Source of the DNA: an uncultured Bacteroidales bacterium
GTDB lineage: Bacteria; Bacteroidota; Bacteroidia; Bacteroidales; Paludibacteraceae
Length of the DNA: 5,090 nt
Direction of reading: 5' to 3'
NCBI GenBank assembly: GCA_934692905.1
Contig: CAKUUM010000067.1
Span: 1 to 5,090 of the forward strand
Shown: piece after piece, positions 1 through 5,090 of the stretch
Numbering within the stretch: position 1 is the stretch's first letter
How the letters are laid out: each line of letters begins with the position of its first letter
Made by a program: the position numbers and the translations under genes
The notes under the pieces: model-generated
Seen by the model: the letters and a program-made list of their open reading frames with translations, nothing else
Database searches by the model: none
Told to the model about the DNA's origin: nothing

Positions 1-1581
1 GTTCTGCTTAACCAGTGGAACAACAGCTTTTACAGCGCATTACAAAACTATGATGCAAAGAAGATTTTTGACGAGCTTATTCATTTTTCGTGGTTAGCTG
101 CTATTTATATTTTATTGGCAGTATACTCATATTATTTACAGCAGACACTTATTTTAAATTGGCGTCGTTGGCTGACGACGCGCTTTATTGACATCTGGCT
201 GCAAAACAAAACCTATTACAATTTGCAGATGTTCGGTAAGGATACGGATAATCCTGACCAACGTATCAGTGAGGATGTGCGTCAGTTTGTCGAAATGACT
301 TTAAGCTTTGGCATAGGTATCCTCAAAGCATTTTGTACGTTTGCATCCTTTGTTGTTATTTTATACAATCTTTCCGGCAGTCTTAGCTTTACCTTTATGG
401 GTAAAACGTGGACGATTAACGGCTACATGCTGTGGGCATCGTTAATTTATTCGGTAATTGGTACCTATATTACCCACATTGTCGGCCGTAAGCTGGTAAA
501 AATCAACTTCATTCAACAGAAATATGAAGCAGATTTTCGTTTCAGTATGATTCGCCTGCGTGAAAGTGCGGAAAGCGTTGCCTTCTACCGTGGTGAAGCA
601 CAGGAAGGCAGTGTATTCAAACAACGCTTTAAAATGCTTTTGGATAACTTCTGGAAGCTGGTTAATAAACAGAAGCAGCTTGTCTTTTTAAATTCCGGTT
701 ATTCTCAAATTGCTATCATTTTTCCTTTTGTTGTAGCAATGAACCGTTATCTTACGAAAGAAGTAACACTCGGCGGACTGATGCAGGTTGCCAGTGCTTT
801 CGGTCGTGTGCAGGATTCGCTTTCATACTTTGTTGATATGTACAGCAGCATTGCTCAATGGCAGGCTGTTGTAATGCGTCTTACATATTTCGGCCGTCAT
901 ATGCACGAGGTTTCCCAGCAAGCTGAGCGCTTTCATGTGGAACGCTTTGCTGCTGCCGATGTTGTTGAGGTTAACGATATGCAGATAAATCTGCCGGACG
1001 GAAAACCGCTTCTGGAAAACATCAGCTTTACTCTGCATCCGGGGTATAACGTTTTGATTAAGGGTGTCAGCGGCAGCGGTAAAAGTACCTTGCTGCGTGC
1101 CATATCCGGTATCTGGCCCTTCGTCGATGGCAAAATCTTTCTTCCGTCACGTGATAAGCTGATGTTTATTCCGCAGAAGCCTTATCTGCCTTTAGGCACT
1201 CTGCGTGCTGCGCTTAATTACCCGGGAAATAAACCGATAGACGATACTGAATTGATTTATCTGATGGATTTGTGCCAGATTGGTTATCTTAAGGATAAGC
1301 TTGATTTGGAGGCTGACTGGAGCCATGTGCTTTCTGTCGGTGAGCAGCAGCGTTTGGCCTTTGTACGTGCTCATATCCAGCAGCCTCAATGGCTCTTCCT
1401 CGATGAAGCAACCTCTGCTTTGGATGAAGATACAGAGGCGACTATGTACAGCCTGCTACAGGAACGTTTACAGCAGACTACTGTTGTAAGTGTCGGTCAT
1501 CGCAGTACGCTGAATAAATATCACGAGCTTGTTTTACGCTTAAATAAAGCAACTCGTCAAGTTACTCTTGAAAAATTATAA
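1..1581 (+). CDS. ABC transporter, fused permease/ATP-binding protein, SbmA/YddA-like (5' end missing)
   Basis: This inner-membrane half-transporter has a permease domain followed by its own ATPase domain. It probably works as a homodimer. The reading frame is open from base 1, so the start lies outside the window. The first codons already read as family sequence (NQWNNSFYSALQ), so the TTG at 115 is internal. Residues below count from base 1. The permease half carries DNPDQRISED near 83-92 and EADFRF...RLRE...GE near 176-199, both typical of the ABC_membrane_2/SbmA group. The ATPase half has Walker A GVSGSGKST (355-363), a Q-loop FIPQ (Gln 392), signature LSVGEQQR (from 444), Walker B WLFLDE (from 464), D-loop SALDE and switch His 500. 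All catalytic motifs are intact. The 526 residues present suggest only a few tens are missing. Relatives move peptides, cobalamin or fatty-acyl compounds, so the substrate here is unknown. The flavodiiron gene follows after 12 bases and is probably co-transcribed. Confidence 0.93.
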   Translation, partial: VLLNQWNNSFYSALQNYDAKKIFDELIHFSWLAAIYILLAVYSYYLQQTLILNWRRWLTTRFIDIWLQNKTYYNLQMFGKDTDNPDQRISEDVRQFVEMTLSFGIGILKAFCTFASFVVILYNLSGSLSFTFMGKTWTINGYMLWASLIYSVIGTYITHIVGRKLVKINFIQQKYEADFRFSMIRLRESAESVAFYRGEAQEGSVFKQRFKMLLDNFWKLVNKQKQLVFLNSGYSQIAIIFPFVVAMNRYLTKEVTLGGLMQVASAFGRVQDSLSYFVDMYSSIAQWQAVVMRLTYFGRHMHEVSQQAERFHVERFAAADVVEVNDMQINLPDGKPLLENISFTLHPGYNVLIKGVSGSGKSTLLRAISGIWPFVDGKIFLPSRDKLMFIPQKPYLPLGTLRAALNYPGNKPIDDTELIYLMDLCQIGYLKDKLDLEADWSHVLSVGEQQRLAFVRAHIQQPQWLFLDEATSALDEDTEATMYSLLQERLQQTTVVSVGHRSTLNKYHELVLRLNKATRQVTLEKL

Positions 1582-1586
1582 GGAGG
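1580..1586 (+). promoter_or_regulatory. Ribosome binding site of the flavodiiron gene, overlapping the upstream stop codon
   Basis: AAGGAGG is a full match to the anti-Shine-Dalgarno complement. It shares two bases with the TAA stop of the ABC transporter and sits 7 bases before the ATG at 1594. This fixes the flavodiiron start and points to translation from one transcript with the transporter. Confidence 0.88.
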
Positions 1587-1593
1587 GTTTCTT

Positions 1594-2775
1594 ATGTTGC
1601 CATTGCAAATTGTAGAAAACATTTATGACGTTGGTGTTCAGGATTGGGCTGTGCGTGATTTTCACGGCTACAAAACAGAGAGAGGTGCAACCTATAACTC
1701 TTATCTGATTATGGATGAAAAGATAACCTTGATTGATACGGTTAAAGCGCCCTTTACCGAAGAGCTGCTTGCTAATATCAGCAAGGTCACACCATTGGAT
1801 TCCATTGACTATATTATTATCAACCATGTTGAGCCTGACCATTCCGGTGCTATGCCTGCGTTGGCTAAGGCTTGTCCCAAAGCAAAATTCTATATTACTA
1901 TGCAGGGCAAAAACGAAGCTATTCAGCATTACGGAGATATTTTCGATTTTGAGGTCGTTAAAGACGGAGCAACCTTAAATATCGGCAAGCGCACCTTGAC
2001 CTTCGCTTCTATGGCAATGCTGCATTGGCCTGACAGTATGGCTACCTATAGTGAGTATGATAAAATTTTTTTTTCCAATGATGCCTTCGGTCAGCATTAT
2101 GCTACCAGCAAGCGCTTTGACTCTGAAGTAAATCAGGACGAGTTATTCTACGAAGCAAAAAAATACTTTGCCAACATTCTCTGGCCTTACGCAAAGCTGA
2201 TTGGCAATGCGCTGAAAAAGCTAGGCGGTCTTGATATAAAAATGATTGCTCCTTCCCATGGTGTAATCTGGACCGAGCATATTGCCGATATCCTGCGTTG
2301 CTACAGCGAATGGGGCAGAGGTGTACAGGACGGCAGCCTTGTTATTGCCTATGACAGCATGTGGGGCGGTACAGAAAAGTTGGCACGGGCGATTGCGCGC
2401 GGTGCTGCTAATGCCGGAGTTGTCGTCAAGGTATTTAAAATGGGCGCTACTCCTAACAGTACGGTAGCCGCTGAGCTCTTTACTGCCTCCGGTTTTTTGG
2501 CAGGTTCTTCAACGCTTAATTGCAGCATGCTGCCGAATATGGGCTCTTTGCTTATTTATCTTAAGGGCCTTGGCGCTAAAGGTAAAAAGGCTGCTGCCTT
2601 TGGTACCTTCGGTTGGGCAGGCGGTGCTCAGAAGGATATGGAAGAGCTGCTGGCAAAAAGCTGCTTTGATGCAGTGGAGCCTGGCTTTAACTGCAAGTGG
2701 ACTGCGCAGCAGGCTGAGCTTGAAGCTGCAGAAAAGTATGGTTATGAATTTGCCCTAAAAATAAAAGCTGAATAA
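1594..2775 (+). CDS. FprA-type flavodiiron protein (class A), O2/NO reductase
   Basis: This cytoplasmic flavodiiron protein is expected to reduce O2 to water, or NO to N2O, with electrons delivered by rubredoxin or a similar carrier. It has 393 residues, the usual length for class A members: a metallo-beta-lactamase-like domain (about 1-248) and then a flavodoxin-like domain (about 249-393). The diiron ligands are all visible: His78, Glu80 and Asp82 in NHVEPDHSGAMP, His144 in MLHWPDSM, Asp163 in SNDAFG, and His222 in PSHGVIW. The FMN phosphate loop is SMWGGT (255-260), with further FMN contacts likely in SSTLN (305-309) and FGTFGWAGGA (337-346). There is no C-terminal rubredoxin domain, which separates it from NorV. 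The start is set by an AAGGAGG site 7 bases upstream. It follows the ABC transporter by 12 bases, with no promoter visible between them. A run of nine T lies in the codons just before Asp163. The family call is firm; preference for O2 or NO cannot be read from the sequence. Confidence 0.96.
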   Translation: MLPLQIVENIYDVGVQDWAVRDFHGYKTERGATYNSYLIMDEKITLIDTVKAPFTEELLANISKVTPLDSIDYIIINHVEPDHSGAMPALAKACPKAKFYITMQGKNEAIQHYGDIFDFEVVKDGATLNIGKRTLTFASMAMLHWPDSMATYSEYDKIFFSNDAFGQHYATSKRFDSEVNQDELFYEAKKYFANILWPYAKLIGNALKKLGGLDIKMIAPSHGVIWTEHIADILRCYSEWGRGVQDGSLVIAYDSMWGGTEKLARAIARGAANAGVVVKVFKMGATPNSTVAAELFTASGFLAGSSTLNCSMLPNMGSLLIYLKGLGAKGKKAAAFGTFGWAGGAQKDMEELLAKSCFDAVEPGFNCKWTAQQAELEAAEKYGYEFALKIKAE

Positions 2776-2784
2776 GCTGTGAAT

Positions 2785-2828
2785 TTTGTGTAAAACGAAT
2801 ATATTTACTAATAAAAAAAGTACACAAA
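2785..2828. repeat. Widely spaced 8-bp inverted repeat upstream of the YbjN-like gene
   Basis: TTTGTGTA (2785-2792) is perfectly matched by TACACAAA (2821-2828), with 28 AT-rich bases between. It lies 10 bases after the flavodiiron stop and just before the first -10-like box. There is no T-run after the second arm, so it does not look like an intrinsic terminator. It could be a pair of operator half-sites or chance in AT-rich DNA. Confidence 0.3.
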
Positions 2829-2848
2829 TAACTATAATAGTGTATAAT
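2819..2848 (+). promoter_or_regulatory. Candidate sigma-A-type promoter of the YbjN-like gene
   Basis: A perfect TATAAT stands at 2843-2848, with AGTACA (2819-2824, three of six matches to TTGACA) 18 bases upstream. A second perfect TATAAT is at 2833-2838 and a TATTAT at 2851-2856, so the exact -10 is uncertain. No -35 is strong. Transcription would begin close to 2855, about 20 bases before the start codon. Confidence 0.45.
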
Positions 2849-2857
2849 AGTATTATA
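2843..2857. promoter_or_regulatory. 7-1-7 palindrome over the -10 region (possible operator)
   Basis: TATAATA-G-TATTATA is a perfect 7-base inverted repeat around one central base. It covers the likely -10 box and start point of the YbjN-like gene. The 7-1-7 layout and composition resemble PerR/Fur-family boxes (PerR consensus TTATAATNATTATAA, shifted by one base here). A repressor bound here would block RNA polymerase. The sequence is wholly A/T apart from the centre, so chance is a real alternative. Confidence 0.35.
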
Positions 2858-2866
2858 ACAATGAAA

Positions 2867-2872
2867 GCGAGG
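2867..2872 (+). promoter_or_regulatory. Ribosome binding site of the YbjN-like gene
   Basis: GCGAGG is a partial Shine-Dalgarno. It is 4 bases from the ATG at 2877 and 7 bases from the adjacent in-frame ATG at 2880. The better spacing favours the second ATG as the main start, which would shorten the protein by one residue. Confidence 0.6.
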
Positions 2873-2876
2873 TCTT

Positions 2877-3335
2877 ATGATGAATAAGAAAGCTGAAGTT
2901 TACAAGAAATTCCTTGAAGAAAACAAAATTAACTGGGGCGATGTATTCGAAGTTCCGAAGGCTGACGATGTTCCTGAAGAAAGCTTCATGCATCCCGTTG
3001 TTTTCCGTTCCGCTATCGGCATCCAAGGTCAAAATCTGCCGACTATGCTGGTAATTGACGACAGCATCTATGTAATGCTGCAGGTTCGCGTAGGCGCTGG
3101 TCTGGTTAAAGAAGCTAACAAGGCTGCAGTTCTGGCACATCTGAACGCTCTGAACGAAAACTACAAGGTATTCAAATATTATGCTGATGAAGCTGGCAAT
3201 ATCATTATTGAAAGCTGCATTCCTTCTACCGATGAGCAATTCGTACCGCAAATGATTCATGCAGTAATCGATGTTATTGTTGACCACCTTAACACTGAAT
3301 ATCCTAAGCTGATGAAAGCTGTTTGGGCTGAATAA
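2877..3335 (+). CDS. YbjN-domain-like small protein, function unknown
   Basis: This is a soluble acidic protein of 152 residues (151 if the second ATG at 2880 is used). It has no signal peptide or membrane segment, so it should be cytoplasmic. The order of elements is an N-terminal helix (about 2-16), a strand-rich middle including TMLVIDDSIYVMLQVRV (56-72), a LNALNENYKVFKYYADEAGNIIIE strand pair, and a long amphipathic C-terminal helix (about 125-150). This matches the YbjN/type III secretion chaperone-like fold, whose members act mostly as small protein-binding factors; no catalytic motif is seen. Codon choice is unlike its neighbours: all six Phe codons are TTC and seven of ten Asn codons are AAC, a pattern usually linked to high expression. 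It appears to have its own promoter and lies between a flavodiiron gene and a Mn2+ riboswitch without clear coupling to either. The gene is sure; the family call is moderate and rests on pattern only. Confidence 0.8.
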   Translation: MMNKKAEVYKKFLEENKINWGDVFEVPKADDVPEESFMHPVVFRSAIGIQGQNLPTMLVIDDSIYVMLQVRVGAGLVKEANKAAVLAHLNALNENYKVFKYYADEAGNIIIESCIPSTDEQFVPQMIHAVIDVIVDHLNTEYPKLMKAVWAE

Positions 3336-3352
3336 GCTAAATAAAATAATAT
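3323..3352 (+). promoter_or_regulatory. Candidate promoter of the riboswitch-ATPase transcript
   Basis: TTGGGC (3323-3328) and TAATAT (3347-3352) are separated by 18 bases, giving a start near 3359, just at the 5' edge of the riboswitch aptamer. The -35 half lies inside the end of the YbjN-like gene. Both hexamers are imperfect, so the call rests largely on position. Read-through from the YbjN-like gene is the alternative. Confidence 0.35.
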
Positions 3353-3360
3353 GGTACTTT

Positions 3361-3451
3361 CTTAAATAAGGGGAGTAGCCGGCACAAGCCTTAGGGCTGG
3401 TGTTTACACTGCCGTCAGTACGATTCGGAAGAATCCGGCTTTGTAATTAAG
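3361..3451 (+). promoter_or_regulatory. yybP-ykoY manganese riboswitch aptamer
   Basis: The 5' loop shows the class hallmark GGGGAGTAGC (3370-3379). Helices visible in order are a basal stem CTTAA (3361-3365) with TTAAG (3447-3451); P2, CACAAGCC (3383-3390) with GGCTGGTG (3395-3402) and one mismatch; P3, TTACA (3404-3408) with TGTAA (3442-3446); and P4, GATTC (3422-3426) with GAATC (3431-3435) closed by a GGAA tetraloop. The second conserved loop is CGTCA (3413-3417) facing CCGGC (3435-3439). The arrangement closely parallels the aptamer upstream of the Lactococcus lactis P-type ATPase yoaB as I recall it. Members of this class bind Mn2+ between the two docked loops and usually switch expression on. 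An intrinsic terminator follows directly, and the next gene is a P-type ATPase. Confidence 0.92.
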
Positions 3452-3452
3452 T

Positions 3453-3507
3453 GGCGAGACTTTGTTGTAAAATATTTTTATTTTACAGCATTGTCTCGCC
3501 CTTTTTT
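3453..3507 (+). terminator. Rho-independent terminator, expression platform of the Mn2+ riboswitch
   Basis: GGCGAGAC (3453-3460) pairs perfectly with GTCTCGCC (3493-3500). After a 2x2 T/T internal loop, the stem continues with TGTTGTAAAAT (3463-3473) against ATTTTACAGCA (3480-3490), including one G-T pair, and closes on a six-base loop. C and then six T follow (3502-3507). The 5' arm begins one base after the aptamer's basal helix, so it is placed to be controlled by ligand binding. It would also stop read-through from the YbjN-like gene when Mn2+ is low. Confidence 0.9.
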
Positions 3508-3594
3508 AATATATAATATAAGGTGAAGAGTGTACTTGCACAATTTACCGCAATTTTCGACAAGTAGCAGACGTAAGGTCAAAGGAGGAAGAAA
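3508..3594 (+). other. 5' leader between the riboswitch terminator and the ATPase
   Basis: These 87 bases contain a TATAAT at 3512-3517 with only a poor -35 (TTGTCT 3491-3496, spacing 15), a possible short leader ORF that starts at GTG 3530 and overlaps the ATPase ATG, and the ATPase ribosome binding site at the end. No further strong hairpin is seen. Confidence 0.5.
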
Positions 3595-3598
3595 ATGA
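3530..3598 (+). CDS. Possible 22-residue leader ORF overlapping the ATPase start
   Basis: This frame opens with GTG, preceded by AAGGTG (3520-3525), a near-consensus ribosome binding site spaced a little short at 4 bases. It ends at TGA 3596-3598, giving an ATGA overlap with the ATPase start, the arrangement typical of translational coupling. The product would be basic at its C-terminus (RRKVKGGRK). The ATPase has its own strong ribosome binding site, so coupling is not needed. The ORF may be chance. Confidence 0.2.
   Translation: MYLHNLPQFSTSSRRKVKGGRK
3582..3588 (+). promoter_or_regulatory. Ribosome binding site of the P-type ATPase
   Basis: AAGGAGG is a full consensus site 6 bases before the ATG at 3595. 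It decides that start. It lies well outside the riboswitch and terminator, so control should be by transcription termination and not by masking of this site. Confidence 0.9.
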
Positions 3599-5090
3599 GT
3601 AAATATGGCTTAAGCAAGGAGCAGATTGAAGAGTCACGGCGCAAGTACGGTGATAACACGTTGACGCAGCCGCCGCGGGAAACCTTTTGGAGCAAGCTGC
3701 TGGGGAATTTTCAGGATCCCATTATCCGCATCCTGATAGTAGCACTGCTGGTAAATGCTGTTTTCGTGTATCTTGGCCATGGTGATTGGATTGAAACAGC
3801 AGGTATTTTTCTGGCAATAATTTTGGCAACCTTTGTTTCTACCTGGTCCGAATACAGCAATGAGAATGCCTTTCAAAAGCTGCAGGAGGAAGCTAGCCGT
3901 ATCCGCTGCAAGGTATGGCGTGACGGCGAACCGGAGGAAATTGCTATTGATGATGTTGTAGTCGGTGAGGCAATTATTCTGGAGGCAGGCGATAAAATAC
4001 CGGCGGACGGCATTTTGCTGGAAGGAACGCTGAAGCTGGATCAGGCAGCGTTGAACGGTGAAAGCGAGGAAGCTAAAAAAACTGTTGCACCTGCTGAGTT
4101 CCAATGGGATGACGGTAAAATTGATTTTCTGGATGAACATAAGCTGTTTCGTGGCAGCGTTGTAGTAGAAGGCACCGCTGTGATGCAGGCGGTAAAGATA
4201 GGTGATAATTCCGTTTACGGCCAGCTTACGCAGGAGCTGAAGGATGATGAACGTGACAGCCCGCTGAAGCTGAAGCTGAAGGGATTGGCAGAGCAGATAA
4301 GTAAATTCGGCTATGCTGGCGGTGTGCTGATAGCAGTAGCTGTAATGCTGCACAAAATATATCTGGCAGGCAGCTTTGCAGCATATTTTGCTGATATGAC
4401 AACAGTAATTGCCGATTTGGTACAGGCTGTAATCCTGGCGATTATTATTATCGTTATGGCAGTACCGGAAGGCCTGCCGCTGATGATTGCGATAGTTTCT
4501 TCGCTCAATATGCGCAAAATGCTGCATGACCATGTATTGGTGCGTAAGCTGGTCGGCATTGAAACAGCAGGCAGCCTGAACCTGCTGTTTACTGATAAAA
4601 CAGGCACTATTACTAAAGGGCAGTTGGAGGTAGTACGCTTCTTAACCGGCGATTTACAGGAAATTACTGATTTCACATCATTGCCTGCACGTCTTAAGGA
4701 GCTGACCTGTCAGCAGGTTCTGATTAATACATCATCTACCGTTACCGACGGCAAGATTGTCGGCGGTAATATGACGGAAGCAGCGTTAAACAATTATGTC
4801 GGTGCTTATCGTTTGCCTGAGCTGCCGCAGCGTCAACGCTTTATTCCGTTTAACAGTGCCAATAAATATTCCTGGGCGCAGGTTGCTCCTGCCGATGGCA
4901 GTGAAGCATATTGCCTCATTAAGGGCGCGCCGGAAAAGCTGCTGCAGGCTACCGATTGGTATTGGTCTGATGATGGCCAACGTTTGCCGTTGACTGATGC
5001 ATTACGTACAAAGCTGGATAACAGAATGCTGGAGCTTGCAGGACAGGCTATGAGAATGCTGGCCTTGTGTACCTATGAGGGAGTGCCTGA
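3595..5090 (+). CDS. P-type cation-transporting ATPase (P2/Ca2+-type), probable Mn2+ exporter, 3' end missing
   Basis: This membrane pump uses ATP through an aspartyl-phosphate intermediate. The 498 residues seen are the N-terminal half or slightly more of a family usually near 850-900. In order: a cytoplasmic cation-ATPase N-terminal segment (1-40); M1 and M2 (about 42-61 and 66-85); an actuator domain with GDKIPADG (132-139) and NGES (154-157); M3 (about 237-259); M4 with PEGLP (291-295), where family members bind Ca2+ or Mn2+; the phosphorylation motif DKTGTIT (Asp334); and part of the nucleotide-binding domain with GGNMTEAAL, PFNSANKYS and KGAPE (443-447). The usual TGES is LNGES here, while the catalytic Glu156 is kept. 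The start is supported by the AAGGAGG site 6 bases upstream. Sequence alone says Ca2+-type; the Mn2+ riboswitch upstream argues for Mn2+ (or Mn2+/Ca2+) export, as for lactococcal YoaB and pneumococcal MgtA. The M5-M6 residues that would help settle selectivity lie outside the window. Confidence 0.95.
   Translation, partial: MSKYGLSKEQIEESRRKYGDNTLTQPPRETFWSKLLGNFQDPIIRILIVALLVNAVFVYLGHGDWIETAGIFLAIILATFVSTWSEYSNENAFQKLQEEASRIRCKVWRDGEPEEIAIDDVVVGEAIILEAGDKIPADGILLEGTLKLDQAALNGESEEAKKTVAPAEFQWDDGKIDFLDEHKLFRGSVVVEGTAVMQAVKIGDNSVYGQLTQELKDDERDSPLKLKLKGLAEQISKFGYAGGVLIAVAVMLHKIYLAGSFAAYFADMTTVIADLVQAVILAIIIIVMAVPEGLPLMIAIVSSLNMRKMLHDHVLVRKLVGIETAGSLNLLFTDKTGTITKGQLEVVRFLTGDLQEITDFTSLPARLKELTCQQVLINTSSTVTDGKIVGGNMTEAALNNYVGAYRLPELPQRQRFIPFNSANKYSWAQVAPADGSEAYCLIKGAPEKLLQATDWYWSDDGQRLPLTDALRTKLDNRMLELAGQAMRMLALCTYEGVP

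Noticed and set aside
115..1581. TTG at 115 as the start of the ABC transporter
   Set aside because: The frame is open to base 1 and encodes conserved family sequence before 115, with no ribosome binding site before the TTG. The gene is truncated by the window edge.
1576..1929. 117-codon - strand frame across the transporter-flavodiiron junction
   Set aside because: It is antisense to the flavodiiron N-terminal domain, including the iron-ligand region, and resembles no known protein.
2861..2887. Eight-codon ATG frame overlapping the YbjN-like start
   Set aside because: It has no ribosome binding site of its own and runs across the site used by the real gene.
2853..3287. 144-codon open frame on the - strand
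   Set aside because: It mirrors the YbjN-like gene, which has a ribosome binding site, a promoter and a sensible fold. The antisense translation shows no recognisable domain.
3523..3567. GTG-started 14-codon frame after the terminator
   Set aside because: No ribosome binding site precedes it and it stops without reaching the ATPase start.
4264..4281. Three tandem CTGAAG hexamers in the ATPase
   Set aside because: They are in frame and encode a Leu-Lys stretch before M3, where the family commonly has such residues. Too short to call a functional repeat.
3634..4533. Long open frame of 299 codons on the - strand
   Set aside because: It lies wholly antisense to the P-type ATPase, whose motifs are intact. 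The translation is rich in Gln, Cys, Tyr and Asn with no family pattern, and there is no ribosome binding site context.
1..5090. tRNA, rRNA, CRISPR array, insertion sequence ends or attachment sites
   Set aside because: I found no cloverleaf, regular spaced repeats, transposase-like frame or target-site duplications; the region reads as ordinary core chromosome.

Overview
The window looks like a chromosomal stretch of an anaerobic, moderately low-GC member of the Bacillota. A Negativicutes-type (diderm) organism is my best guess. The reasons are strong AAGGAGG ribosome binding sites, a flavodiiron protein typical of anaerobes, and an SbmA/YddA-type transporter of a kind commoner in organisms with an outer membrane. 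The taxonomic call is inference. All genes lie on the + strand, and no mobile element, CRISPR array, tRNA or rRNA is visible.

Layout. Positions 1-1581 hold the 3' part of an ABC transporter with fused permease and ATPase domains (SbmA/YddA-like, ABC_membrane_2 type). Twelve bases later, with its ribosome binding site overlapping the transporter's stop codon, comes a complete FprA-type flavodiiron protein (1594-2775), the soluble O2 or NO reductase of anaerobes. An AT-rich spacer (2776-2876) carries tandem -10-like boxes and a 7-1-7 palindrome. It precedes a small YbjN-like protein of unknown role (2877-3335). The 3336-3594 spacer holds a manganese-sensing yybP-ykoY riboswitch aptamer (about 3361-3451), followed at once by a long intrinsic terminator (3453-3507). 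A P-type cation ATPase (3595 to the window end, truncated) lies downstream.

How the parts fit. The riboswitch and ATPase form the best understood unit. High Mn2+ should bind the aptamer, prevent termination and switch on the pump, so the ATPase is most likely a Mn2+ (possibly Mn2+/Ca2+) exporter like the yybP-ykoY-controlled YoaB/MgtA pumps of lactococci and streptococci. The transporter and flavodiiron gene look co-transcribed. Flavodiiron O2/NO detoxification beside Mn2+ homeostasis suggests a redox and metal stress neighbourhood, but only the transporter-flavodiiron pair and the riboswitch-ATPase pair are directly linked by sequence. No wholly new system is evident. The most useful leads are the transporter-flavodiiron coupling, the palindrome over the promoter of the YbjN-like gene, and a possible short leader ORF that ends in an ATGA overlap with the ATPase start.
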